Part shown: one piece after another, positions 32,877 to 42,904 of the stretch | Layout of the letters: each line of letters opens with the position of its first letter | How positions within the stretch are numbered: the first letter of the stretch is position 1 | From: Locusta migratoria | Lineage: Eukaryota; Arthropoda; Insecta; Orthoptera; Acrididae | DNA length: 64,000 nucleotides | Assembly: GCA_026315105.1 (NCBI GenBank) | Contig: CM048750.1 | Coordinates: 261,941,151-262,005,150, forward strand | Reading direction: 5' to 3' | The notes under the pieces: model-generated | The model's input: only the letters and a program-made list of their open reading frames with translations | The model's database searches: none | What the model was told of the DNA's origin: nothing | Program-made: the position numbers and the translations under genes

Positions 32877-33076
32877 GCCGGCCGCGGTGGCCGAGGAGAC
32901 TGAGGCGCTTCAGTCACGGTCTGCACGGCCGCTACGGTCGGGGGTTCGAATCCCCCCTCGGGCATGGATATTTGTGCCGTCCTAGTTCGTAAGTAGTTCA
33001 TACGTAGTTTGTAAGTTTAGGGACTGATGACCCCGTAGTTAAGTCCCATAAGCTTTACAAACATTTGAACATTTGA
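32877..33076 (+). repeat. SINE-A copy with TSD inside LINE-B
   Basis: Forward full-length copy. ACTCTATCCTG is duplicated at 32866-32876 and 33077-33087. Confidence 0.92.
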
Positions 33077-33199
33077 ACTCTATCCTGAGCAAGCCTCTTC
33101 TTCTCCTCATACGAACGGCAACCCACATCCATTTGAAACTGCTTACTGACTTCATCTCTCTATCTCCTCTGCGCGTTTTACCCCCGCACACTTCATTCT

Positions 33200-33320
33200 C
33201 AAATATTTGTAAAGCTTATGGGATTTAACTACGGGGTCATCAGTCCCTAAACTTACAAACTTACAAACTAGGACGACACAAATATCCATGCCCGAGGGGA
33301 ATTCGAACCCCCGACCGTAT
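33200..33320 (-). repeat. 5'-truncated SINE-A with TSD
   Basis: Reverse copy lacking the A-box half of the head. ACTTCATTCT is duplicated at 33190-33199 and 33321-33330, so it was truncated at insertion. Confidence 0.9.
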
Positions 33321-33530
33321 ACTTCATTCTAATAATAAATTTACGATTCCTTGATGTCTAAAAAAGTATCCCTTCTTTTACTCAAGGTATGCCAGAAATT
33401 TCTTTCCTCCCCAATTCCGTTCAGAACCTACTCATTAGTTACTCGATCCACCCAAAAAAATGTTCAAACGTTTGTAAATCTATCGGACCAAACTGTGTGG
33501 TCATCAGTCCGTAGCTTACAAACTACTTAA

Positions 33531-34212
33531 CCCAGATGTTCCTGAATATTTTTGTCAGTTACTTTTGGTTTAAAAAATAGTTTATTACATCTCTAATAGA
33601 TCATTCAAATGTTGCAACACTGATTTTACTCGAATTGCATCCTTAGTCTTGGCATAATAGGCCGTCGGGGACTGAGGCGCTCCAGTCACGGTCTGCATGG
33701 CCACTACGGCCGGGGGTTCGAATCCCCCCTCGGTCTTGGATATTTATGCCGTCCTTAGTGTAAGCTAGTTCATAAGTAGTTTGTAAGTTTAGGGACTGAT
33801 GACCCCGTAGTTAAGTCCCATAAGCTCTACAAACATTTGAACATTTGATTTGAGCCGTCCTTTGGGAACAGTAAAACTTAGAACACTAATGTTACACGTT
33901 AGATTTGACGTTTTAATTGTGAATCCATCCATATGTTCCTGAATAATAGAAATGAAATTGAAGCGGAAATACTTACACACCCAAAATCATGAGTTAACTG
34001 ATACGTTTCTTCGGAGTCCCTCTCTTCAAAGGTGACTAACATATAATAACGTGCTAACACAATGATTGTTTGTATATACATGTCAGTGATCGACATTCAA
34101 ATGACAGTGCGATGTTGAAGTAAGTGTCTTTTGGCTAAAGGAAAATAATTAACCTTAACTGTTTAAAAAAACGAAACACCATCCTTCTGGAAGGACGTCA
34201 GGATCATCTGGG
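33531..34212. mobile_element. piggyBac-type element in a SINE-B, TTAA target
   Basis: Termini CCCAGATGTTCCTGA and its near-complement TCAGGATCATCTGGG, flanked by TTAA on the left (33527-33530) and TTAT on the right (34213-34216, one change). The SINE-B consensus has TTAA exactly at this point. Non-coding, 682 bp including an inner SINE-A. Its termini differ from the MITE at 4014. Confidence 0.8.
33661..33848 (+). repeat. SINE-A copy inside the piggyBac-type element
   Basis: Forward copy with a shortened 5' head (starts around GGCCGTCGGGGACTG), intact B box GGTTCGAATCC and tail. Confidence 0.88.
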
Positions 34213-34234
34213 TTATACTAAGGTAAACTAACCT

Positions 34235-34269
34235 AAGGACAAACACACACACACACACACACACACACA
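34235..34269. repeat. (CA)n expansion in SINE-B body
   Basis: SINE-B normally carries four to five CA repeats here; this copy has about 15. Confidence 0.9.
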
Positions 34270-34720
34270 TGCCCTAGGGAGGACTCGAGCCTCCGACGGC
34301 GAGCAACCTAGCGCCCACCCACATAATCTTCAGCATTCTCCTGCAGCATCATCCTCCTGTCTGAACTATTTATCGTACAAGGCAACACACCACACAAATG
34401 ACTTCAGAAAACACTTCCTTACACTTAGTATTCGATGTTAACAAATTTCTCTTTTTCAAGACGCCTTTCTTCCCATTGCCATTCTGCATTTTATATCCAC
34501 TTTACTGCGACCATCGGATGTTATTTTACTGCCCAAGTAAAAATTATTCATCTTCTAACATTATTGCCTCGTTACCTAATCTAATTCCTTCAGCATCACA
34601 TGATTTTCTTAGACTACTTCACATTACCTTTGTTTTGCTTTATTAACGTTCATCTCACAGGCCCATTTCACGACACTGTCCATTTACTCTTTCGATGTAT
34701 TGCATTGAAGATACGATTGT

Positions 34721-34889
34721 CCGCCGTGAACTTAGTAGTTGGTTCTTTAAAACAACTAGGGAGTGTGTAGCCAAAAGCGGAACACGTAACCTTTATTTTA
34801 AACATAGAACGTCCATGCAATATTTGAACAAAATCGGTGACCCATTGTGAGATTGAATGACTTCTGCGGATTGGAGCCCTAAACTAGCC
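34721..34889. other. Short unassigned spacer
   Basis: No recognisable feature. Confidence 0.3.
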
Positions 34890-35173
34890 TCATAGCAGTT
34901 AAGGCACTGAACAGGTGATGCGTGGATGCGAAACGGGTAGTCTAACGTGACAGGCGTAGTTCACTACACGGCACAGTTACAACCGTGTAGACATCGAGGT
35001 AACAAAAGTAAGTGACGTGTTCTAAGGAATACTGTTAGACGCTGAGAAAAAACGGCTAACACAATGAAGTGGGGGAAAAACACGGTAGTAATTATCGCGA
35101 TATCCGGACACGGTACGGCACTACAGACTGCTAACGAAGGTACGAGCTTATGGAATAGGTACCCAAATATAAG

Positions 35174-35363
35174 AAAATGTTCAAATGTCTGTTAAGCTTA
35201 TGGGACTTAACTACGGGGTCATCAGTCCCTAAACTTACAAACTACTTACGAACTACCTTATACTAAGGACGGCACAAATATCCATGCCCGAGGGGGGATT
35301 CGAACCCCCGACCGTAGTGGCCGTGCAGACCGTAATTGGAGCGCCTCAGTCCCCGCGGCCGGA
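35174..35363 (-). repeat. SINE-A copy with TSD
   Basis: Reverse copy; CAAATATAAG is duplicated at 35164-35173 and 35364-35373. The head is slightly shortened. Confidence 0.92.
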
Positions 35364-35500
35364 CAAATATAAGAGTGGCTCCAAGACTGCTTAAGTAATA
35401 GAACCTAGTATGTTGTCCTCGATGACGAGTGTTCCTCAGAGGCTAGGAGTGTCCCAGAGAAGTGTGAAAGGACCGCTATTATTTTCTATCTATTTAAACG

Positions 35501-36794
35501 CAGTGGCGGCTGGTGATAACGTGCTAATGTGCTGCAGCACACTGTAAATATATTTCTAAAATTATGCCATTTCTCTTCGAATGCAAGCGAGTAATCGCTA
35601 TAAAATTACATCCTTTCTCTTGGAATACGAGCCAGATATCACAATAAAATTAGCCAATTCCTTTCCAGTGCGTATTAGAATGCTAGTAATAATGATGAAA
35701 ATGCATTTTGGAGCGCTCTCGCCGCGATAGCTGGAAACTAGCTCCGCGTGCTGAACTAGAGGTTCGTTCCAGCAGCTGCCAGACGGCTACTTTCAAGCGC
35801 TAAGAAACAAGTGTTACTGCGCATGCGCAGCTACTATGACGTAAAAATCCTCGTTTGATACTTGCACTGCTGGAACGCTTTCTGGCTGCGGGCGAAGGTG
35901 AGTTTAAAGAAATAATTAAAATATTTTCCTTCCTAATAATAAATAAGTGTAAACAAGAAATATCTGATCTCAGGAGGGATTGCAGTTACTTCGAAATAAT
36001 CGAAAAACACGCTACAAACACAGACGTATCACGTGATGGCTACGCCCCTCCCACTCTAACTCAGACCTTCCTGCGCATGCGCAAATTGGCAGCTTGACCG
36101 CACCAGAAATATTTTTCCGGGTAGCGTCTGGCTGCTTGCGGTAACTGCTGGAACACCAAACAGCCTCACTCCAAGTAGCCAGAAGCGGCAGAAGGCACTG
36201 CTGGAACACAATTTCAGCGTTGCGCATGCGCGCCAAGCAGTCTGGCAGCTACTGGAACTAACCTTAGGATTCAGCCACGCTGGTAGGTGCGCAGAGAGGC
36301 GGCGCAGTCGTCTTTTCGCTAGTGCGCATGCGCAGACGTGACGTCAGGACTGGCGGCTCATGTGTGCTGAGACCGACTGTAGCACTAGATCAATATTTCT
36401 CTTCGCGCTGCGTGTAACGGCTGCGGAAGAATAGTATATGACGAATATTGCGGCATACAGAGTCAAATAGCGCGCTGGCTCAGGCGTCTTGCGCGTTGCC
36501 TCTCAAATCTACCTGTCTGAGACTCGTATTCAAATACCTCTGAGTCTAAATTTTTAATTTCTGTAAATAAAATTAATATTTTTTAAACGTTATATTTACT
36601 ACCTGCAGTGAATACACGCAGTTGGCAGCGATGTTATAGATTCCCCTGAAGGTCTTACTGTCAATACAGTATTAATTGATATTTAATTAAAGGCAATCAT
36701 ACAAAGGTTGACTTTTTTATTTAGTGTATTTTGTTTCGTGTTTATTTTTGTAATATTGTAGCAAACTGGCCAAATTTTGTACGAGTCGCCACTG
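35501..36794. mobile_element. hAT-type non-autonomous element inserted in the LINE-G RT
   Basis: Begins CAGTGGCGGC, ends GTCGCCACTG, with 8-bp TSD TTTAAACG/TATAAACG (one mismatch). 8-bp TSD and CAGNGGCG termini are hAT features. No transposase seen. The GC-rich middle has an inner inverted repeat (35760-35788 against 36236-36264, words CCAGCAGCTGCCAGAC) and four NRF-1-like palindromes. Confidence 0.82.
35818..36334. promoter_or_regulatory. Four TGCGCATGCGCA palindromes (NRF-1-like sites)
   Basis: Exact or near-exact copies at 35818-35829, 36072-36083, 36221-36232 and 36323-36334. The vertebrate NRF-1 (insect erect wing family) consensus is YGCGCAYGCGCR. Binding is untested and the sites could be a structural part of the element. 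Confidence 0.5.
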
Positions 36795-37592
36795 TATAAA
36801 CGATCTGACGGACAGAGTTAGTGCTATTTTTGGCTGTTTGCTGACGATGCTGTAGTGTACAAGAGGGTACCGTCATTGAATGACTGTAGTAGGATGCAGG
36901 GTGACTTGGACCAAATTTCTAGGTGGTGTGAGTAATGGCAACTAGCGCTACATGTAGAAAAATGTTAGGTGGTACAGATGAGTAGGAGAAACAGTTCCGT
37001 AATATTCGAATATAGCATTAGTAGTGTGCCGTTTCGCAGAGTCGCGTCAATTAAATACCTAGGCGTAACGCTGCACAGCGATAATGAATGGAACGAGCAT
37101 ATACGGACATTCGTGGAGAAGGCAAAGGGTCGACTTCGATTTATTCGGAGAATTTTGGGAAGGTATGATTCCTCTGTAAAGGAGAAACGCTTGTACGACT
37201 CCGTCTTGAGTATTACTCATGTCTTTGGGATCCCCACCATATCGGTTTAAAGGACGACATAGAGGCAGTTCAGAGGCGAGAGGCGATGTTTGTAACTGGT
37301 AGATTCGATCAATGCGCGAGTGTCACCGAAATGCTTCGGGAACTCAACTGGGAGTCACTGGAGGGAAGGCGACGTTCTTTTCGAGAAGCACTGTTGAAGA
37401 AATTTAGAGGGGCGGAATTTGAGGTGGAGTGCAGAAAGATTCTACTGCCGCCACCCTACATTTCGCGTAAAGACCACAGGGATAAGACCAGAGAGATTAG
37501 GGCTCGTACGGCTGCATACAAGCATTCGTTTTTCCCTCGTTCTGTGTGGGAGTGGAACAGGAAAGCAAATGACTAGCAGTGGTCCTGAGTAC

Positions 37593-38717
37593 TAGGGATG
37601 GGAAAAACCGCCCGGTTAAAACCGATACCGGTATTTTAGTTTTGAATAACCGGTTTTTTTGGTATTTATTTGGTGTCGGTTGTAGCCGGTTTTTTTAGTT
37701 ACTGCCAAGAACCGGGTAAAAAAACCGATACAACTACTTCCTGTAGTAGTGGTTCAAAATGTGTTTTTTGTAAATAATTTAAAAAAAATTAAAACTAGTA
37801 GACCCTAATATTTAGGGCTATTCCTAAAATTTCCACTGCTGTGAAATATTAGGTCATCGTAGTAACTAAGAAAAGCAATCAGTGATAATTTAAGAACAAT
37901 CCCTGCAGTCAGAAACGCGCAACAAACGCGTGGCATAAGAACTTAAGAAGTGGTGCAGCTATTGAGGCATCGATGCACCTGTTGCCGTGTGGCGTGGCCT
38001 ATTAGACGACACATGTGCACCGGCAGTGTACGACAATTGCCTCCGTCTGGCCATGCGGCAGTTCCTTGCTGTCGTCGCCAGACATCGGTTGTGTCTTAAA
38101 TGGCACCATCCCGAGTGTGGAAGTACTTCGCGAAGTATGGTAGCAGTGAGGTACAATGCTCCATTTGTTTTCAAAAGCTGAAAACTGGTCGAGGTACTAC
38201 AAACATGCTGTGTCATTTAAGCATCCAAAATGTTCCTTGGAAGAGAAGGTAAATTCTGGCTCACAAGTCCAACTTACGGAGTAGTTGGCTCAATATTCGC
38301 AACTGCCGGATGGAAATACTAGGCCAGTAAATCTGTATGCTTCGTATATCGTCTTCTACGGATTCCTGACTAGGCTTACACACACTCAAAAAGGCGTAGT
38401 ATTGGGAGGGGATCTTGTAAAATATGGAAAGAATAGTGATTTGTCGTATAACGTAAATTCACGTAATTTTTAACTAAATTTTGTAAGTTTCGGTTTCTGC
38501 CGAAACTAGAAGAACCGAAAATTCTATTACGGTTTCTGTTTCGGCAGCAAAATATGTTTCGGTCGAACTCTACTGGAAATAATAGCAATAAAAAACCGAA
38601 AACCGGTTATTTAAAAAACCGGTTATCTTGAGCAATTTTTACAGTGCGGTTAAACTGGAGATAAAAAGAACCGGTATAACCGAAAACCGGTTGTTTCAGT
38701 AATAACCGCCATCCCTA
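37593..38717. mobile_element. hAT element with BED-finger remnant
   Basis: Termini TAGGGATGG and CCATCCCTA with a perfect 8-bp TSD CTGAGTAC (37585-37592, 38718-38725) in the LINE-G 3' UTR. Subterminal words AACCGG and ACCGGTT recur at both ends (for example 37648-37740 and 38590-38700). At 1125 bp the catalytic domain is deleted. Confidence 0.88.
38100..38252 (+). pseudogene. BED-type zinc finger remnant of a hAT transposase
   Basis: A 50-codon frame, MAPSRVWKYFAKYG then CSICFQKLKT and LCHLSIQN, matches the BED pattern C-x2-C ... H-x4-H, but the last zinc ligand His is Asn here. BED fingers are the N-terminal DNA-binding domain of many hAT transposases. The frame stops right after the finger. 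Confidence 0.72.
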
Positions 38718-38790
38718 CTGAGTACCCTCCGCCACGCACCTTTGGGTGGATTGCTGATTTTGTATGTAGATGTAGACTTACACGCTATTC

Positions 38791-39173
38791 AACAAACAGT
38801 CATTTATTTGAAACGAGGAAACGCATAGAAGAGCTTCTTGAAGTAGACTGTGAAGACAAAAAAAAAAAAAAAAAGAAATCTTGTATTAGTAGGAATCACA
38901 CAAGAAAATATCGAAACAAATTAATTTTTTCAGTCTAAAGTTCAATAACGATAAGTTCACCAAGGGGATTAAACAAAAATAGAACACAGCAAAATGTTGC
39001 GAGACGAGGAAAGGAAAGCGCACAGTAGCCACTTCAGGCATTCATAACTATACATAGCGTGAAAAAGGCACCTTGTTTCACATCTTGCGCTCCTGAGTCA
39101 TAACTGGGTGAAACACCATAGAGCGATAGGGGCTGTAAACGAAAATACACTTAACATTTATTAATATCATTTA
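38791..39173. other. Unassigned AT-rich spacer
   Basis: Contains an A run at 38859-38874. Nothing else recognised. Confidence 0.4.
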
Positions 39174-39907
39174 GGGCCGATTGTATAAAGTAGTTACTCT
39201 TAGATTAGCGTAGAAAATGATGTCAGTTCAAGCTGAACTCGGTAATTTGAGTTGCATAAACGGTGATCTTCGATTATATCGCTGAGAACTCGGGTCATCT
39301 TTGACTGGATGAATTTCTCCGATCAAATGAAAGTTCAACTTTAATCGTCGGATTCCCACGTAACGTCGTTACAATACAAGGCATCTGTTTTGTACAAATA
39401 TATGCAGTAAATTCTAATAAATAATAAAAAGTTGTTACTATAGAAAAAATGGTAAGTAAATGTGTGAATATGTCACTAAAATGGTAAGTAAATATGTGAA
39501 TAGGTCACTACCACGCATTTGAAGCTCCAAATGTGTATTAAATCTCTAAAGTTAGGTTAGGGAAATTAGCGGATATGTAAACAGCGTCTCCAGATAATCA
39601 TTACTGATCTCATAACAATTCTTGAAGACGACCTGTAATTTAAGAGTGGCAGTAGAAAAGGGACATCTGAAAAATTTGAGAAATGAAAGTAGCAGATAAA
39701 GCCTGAAAATCTTTTACAAACGTGCTGTCTAGGCCAGAGTAGTAGTAAATATACAGTTAGTAATAAATTTTTAACTACCAAACATTTTTTAAATTGCTTT
39801 TAAAACCGCATGTGCGTTGATCAGTAAAAATAGCATTAAGCATATGTACGTCACGTGTAAATGCCTTGTATAACGCATTGAGTGTTTTTATTTCTTTTCG
39901 TCTACAG

Positions 39908-40110
39908 ATATCTGACTATGCCGATGAGTCTAGTGATGATGACACTGAGATCCAACGTACTCCCCGCATTTTCCGTGAAAAGTCAAACGCATTCGTGGAA
40001 CTGAATGACAGATCATTTAAGCGGAGGTTTCGCCTGATCAAAGATACAGTGCAACTGTCAAAATTAAGACTGAGAGAGCATCTTAAAAAACCAACGAAAA
40101 GAAACCAGCC
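39908..40110 (+). pseudogene. PIF/Harbinger transposase N-terminal exon remnant
   Basis: RTPRIFREKSNAFVELNDRSFKRRF... (cut at 20): the start PRIFREKSNAF and RSFKRRFRLIKDTV match the N-terminal region of HARBI1-type transposases. It is preceded at 39887-39907 by TTTATTTCTTTTCGTCTACAG, which looks like a 3' splice site. Similarity stops at about RNQPLT, where it runs into the antisense Myb gene. Confidence 0.68.
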
Positions 40111-40117
40111 ACTGACT

Positions 40118-40375
40118 CTAACGTGCATGCTTTCTTTGTCCTCTTCTTTTTGTTTTCGTAACACAGTTCCGATATGGACCCAAATCTCGCAAATTGAAGT
40201 CAGTGGCAACTTCTTCCCACACCCTTTCCTTGCTGTACATTGATACTTTATCTGTTTTCTTACATTCTACTATGTGCTTCTGTGGACCCAAGACGATTTC
40301 TACAAAAGAATCCTTTTCCGTTTTTGAAAAGTTTGAAGAACGCGCCTTTTTCTGTAGGTCTTCCTCCATTCCCAC
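40118..40375 (-). pseudogene. Harbinger Myb/SANT-like DNA-binding protein, partial
   Basis: Reverse frame with ARSSNFSKTEKDSFVEIV, KTDKVSMYSKERVWEEVATD, FNLRDLGPYRNCVTKTKR. This matches the Myb/SANT-like trihelix domain that Harbinger elements encode next to the transposase (it carries the transposase to DNA and the nucleus). The C-terminal tail is cut by the same deletion. Confidence 0.68.
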
Positions 40376-40684
40376 AACGCTAAACTTTCAATAAAACCTA
40401 CCACGTAGTGCACAAAGATCCGTATATGCTATTCGTTTACACTGTGTTTATATTTGGTGTCGATAAATTACGATCATTATGTGTGACCGAAGCGTGACAA
40501 ACGCGTCGATAGCTGAATTTTGCTGTGTTGTCAAGTATGTTTAGTGCTAACATAGATCAACTCAGACCCTGATCTGTTGATCCACGTATAGCGTTATACA
40601 ACACAGTGCATTCATGAACTCGGTTCATTTTCTTGACTGAGGTCAAAATTGATCTACAGTCAGCAATGTTTATACAGTCGGCCC

Positions 40685-41631
40685 TTGGATAAACTAAAGG
40701 GAAAAAATATATCCATTATTTCACTGGACGACTGCAATCGCACACTGCGCACCTGGCAACAAGCGTAATATTTATACCTCTCTACAAGGTAAAATCCTGA
40801 GAGTTGATCCACGGTGCCAGTTTTGAACAGGAATTTTTTCCAGGAAGGCAGCACAAACATTCGAAACGCGTGCGAATGCCGTAATGATGGAAAGTCACTG
40901 CCTGAAGTAGTCTCAAATACCAGGAGTAATTCCTTTCGCAAATGTCAGTTCCAGTACCGCATTCTAATTTCGCATCGTAAATTCTCGGATCGTCAAATGC
41001 AGAGAATTTCCAGAATTCCTGAAGAGTGCCATAAAAAAAATTCAAAATTCCAGCATTATCGCTCAGAGCGAAGAATCCCGACTGTGGAGTATTTCTTGGC
41101 AGCCACAAGATACAACGTTTACTTTAGTTCAGAAATATTGTTATCATTGAGTAAGATAAAAGTATGTGATAACGGCTAGAGTAATGAATCACAAACGGTG
41201 TTTATTCTTAATGTATTTGTTTTATTTATCGGTTAACAGTCCCGTCTCCCCAACTCACATTCTCAGAACTGTCATGTATGAAACAACGACGGCTAGATTG
41301 TCAAGCTTCTCAATGTTTACGACTTAAGAAGTCTGGTACTGTGTGTAGTGCAGTGACATAAAATAGCAAGCATACACTGTCTGCAGAATGTGTTGTGAAG
41401 TAACAATTTAGAACTCCCTGGATGAGGCACCAGTTTCACAAGAATTTCTGTTTATGACGTCCTTTAGTGTGTCCAGTGAAGGACGCGCTGATTTCAAAAT
41501 TAAATAACTTGAACACAAATACTGACAGGATGATGTAACAAACACTACATTTATCATAGAGACTCTAAGAAATTTACAAAGAAGTTTTGTAGAAATTGGT
41601 ACAGAAACTTCTTATAGGTATATGAAAACAA
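40685..41631. other. Unassigned; overlapping open frames at 40660-41180
   Basis: Open frames on both strands (108 codons minus, 121 codons plus) overlap at 40782-41179 but neither shows a domain. 41180-41631 is AT-rich without features. Confidence 0.35.
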
Positions 41632-41695
41632 TAACTGCAGAATCAGAAGTGACGTCTGTTCTTTCGAAACGGACGTCACATGAATATAGTTAAAT
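41632..41695 (+). repeat. SINE-D 5' fragment
   Basis: ATAACTGCAGAATCAGAAGT then GACGTCTGTTC...GGACGTC, the hairpin end of SINE-D. The rest of the repeat is missing. Confidence 0.65.
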
Positions 41696-41810
41696 ATTTG
41701 TTACAACGGAGAGTATAAATCTCATTTACTCTCAAAATCGCGACACATTTGGTAAAACGTTAAAAATATGCGGCAAGTAACAATACAAAAATTATTGTTG
41801 TTCCCGTGTA

Positions 41811-42012
41811 GCCGGCCGCGGTGACCGAGGGGACTGAGGCGCTTCAGTCACGGTCTGCACGGCCACTACGGTCGGGGGGTTCGAATCCCCCTCGGGCATG
41901 GATATTTGTGCCGTCCTTAGTGGTAGCTAGTTCATAAGTAGTTTGTAAGTTTAGGGACTGATGACCCTGTAGTTAAGTCCCATAGACTCTACAAACATTT
42001 GAACATTTGAAT
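41811..42012 (+). repeat. SINE-A copy with TSD
   Basis: Full-length forward copy. TTGTTCCCGTGTA is duplicated at 41798-41810 and 42013-42025. Confidence 0.93.
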
Positions 42013-42055
42013 TTGTTCCCGTGTATGTTAAAAAGCAGATTGGGTTTTAAATAAA

Positions 42056-42130
42056 TTGCTTGCAGTCGGTCTCAAACCCATTACCTTCGACACCGTAGTG
42101 AGATGCCGCTAACCACACGACAATTAATGC
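42056..42130 (-). repeat. tRNA-like sequence, unassigned SINE head
   Basis: On the reverse strand GTCGTGTGGTTAGCGGCATC resembles a tRNA D-arm/A box and GGGTTTGAGACC a B box. It lacks a full cloverleaf and a clear body, so I do not call a tRNA gene. Confidence 0.4.
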
Positions 42131-42279
42131 TATGTGGAGAGTAGTGACTTCATTATTATTCATGATCGGATCTTATGAAGGCTTTTACGGTAGATGCATC
42201 TTTAATTTACAGTTATAAGATATTTGACCAAATATGACGTTTTTGATGAATCTACAGGCAAAAACAAATACGAACGGCG

Positions 42280-42620
42280 GATGTTGCCTTAATGGAGGAT
42301 TTGCGCATGCGCAATGCAAGGTGCGCGGTAGCTCCACTGTCTTTGCTTCGGGTTCATTCGTGTGTAACCGCCAGGGTTCGAGTAGCCAAGCGCTGGTGTG
42401 TCTACCAGCTCGAACGCCAGTGTTAAAAGCGGCGATTCCCCTCGCCCTTCCTGTAGCGGAAGCGCCCCTATGCTGCCTCTAGGGGGTTCAGAACAGAATT
42501 TGAACCTCAGCCACGCATGCGCATTGCAACGCTGCGGCCGCTGTCGCGTATATTTAGCGACCGCGCTTCGACTGGTATACGTGCTGTCTCCGAGACGTAA
42601 AAAGTTTCTCATTCGATAAA
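42280..42620. promoter_or_regulatory. CpG-rich, promoter-like patch
   Basis: Dense CpG, two NRF-1-like palindromic words (42302-42313 exact, 42524-42533 partial) both followed by an A-T-TGCAA word, and a TATATTTA box at about 42549 followed by GC-rich sequence. This could be a solo LTR or a host core promoter. No downstream coding exon is recognised. Confidence 0.4.
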
Positions 42621-42904
42621 AATACTCCGAATGTGCATATAAAATAATCTGATGGGAGAACTAAACGAAGAATGATAGATTCAAAACACTTTTTATTTAT
42701 TTATTTACTTTGTTTTCACGACGAGCTTTTTTCTGAGGGTTCTCTGAATCACCGAACATATAGGATGCGCCGTCACTACTCATGGGAAAGTCTCGTGACG
42801 TAAACTTCCGGCAGCTAAACGTCAGTACAGCCGGTATGGATTATCTCGAACAGAATGATCTATTGACCCAAAAGTCAACACGGATTTAGAAAATATCGTT
42901 CATA
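42621..42904. other. Unassigned spacer
   Basis: AT-rich then mixed. The last 60 bp may already be decayed LINE-A. Confidence 0.35.

Larger units (their letters stand above)
33455..34310 (-). repeat. SINE-B split by a piggyBac-type element
   Basis: The tail part is 33455-33530 and the body and head resume at 34213-34310 (with a CA-repeat expansion at 34235-34269). Flanking CCACCCA from LINE-B occurs on both sides. Confidence 0.85.
32812..34720 (-). mobile_element. LINE-B copy, reverse, carrying a nest of five later insertions
   Basis: LINE-B 3' sequence is readable in pieces at 32812-32876, 33088-33199, 33331-33454 and 34311-34720 (for example CACACAAATGACTTCAGAAA near 34391). Between the pieces lie SINE-A (32877), truncated SINE-A (33200), SINE-B (33455-34310), a piggyBac-type element inside the SINE-B, and a SINE-A inside that. 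Continuity across the gaps agrees with other LINE-B copies. Confidence 0.82.
34890..38790 (+). mobile_element. LINE-G: CR1/L2-like LINE split by SINE-A and two hAT elements
   Basis: The coding pieces in order: a decayed block 35374-35500 (LSNRT-like, GVSQRSV-GPLLF motif B), 36795-37592 with DLTDRVSAIF, FRRVASIKYLGVTLHSDNEW, SVKEKRLYDSV, VTEMLRELNWESLEGRR and HSFFPRSVWEWNR, and the 3' tail 38726-38790 ending TTTTGTATGTAGATGTAGAC. Motif C is damaged (CLLTML in place of RLFADD). Splits: SINE-A at 35174, hAT at 35501 and hAT at 37593. The 3' terminus resembles that of LINE-A, suggesting related families. Confidence 0.8.
39174..40684 (+). mobile_element. PIF/Harbinger element with internal deletion
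   Basis: Left terminus GGGCCGATTGTATAAA and right terminus TTTATACAGTCGGCCC (inverted, one mismatch), flanked by TTA and TTG (expected 3-bp TWA target). It keeps two divergent genes: the N-terminal part of a transposase (plus strand) and a Myb/SANT-like protein (minus strand). The DDE catalytic core between them is gone. Confidence 0.78.

Noticed and set aside
40782..41179. Harbinger catalytic domain in the frames right of the element
   Set aside because: I looked for DDE-type motifs on both strands and found none; the region also lies outside the inferred right terminus at 40684.
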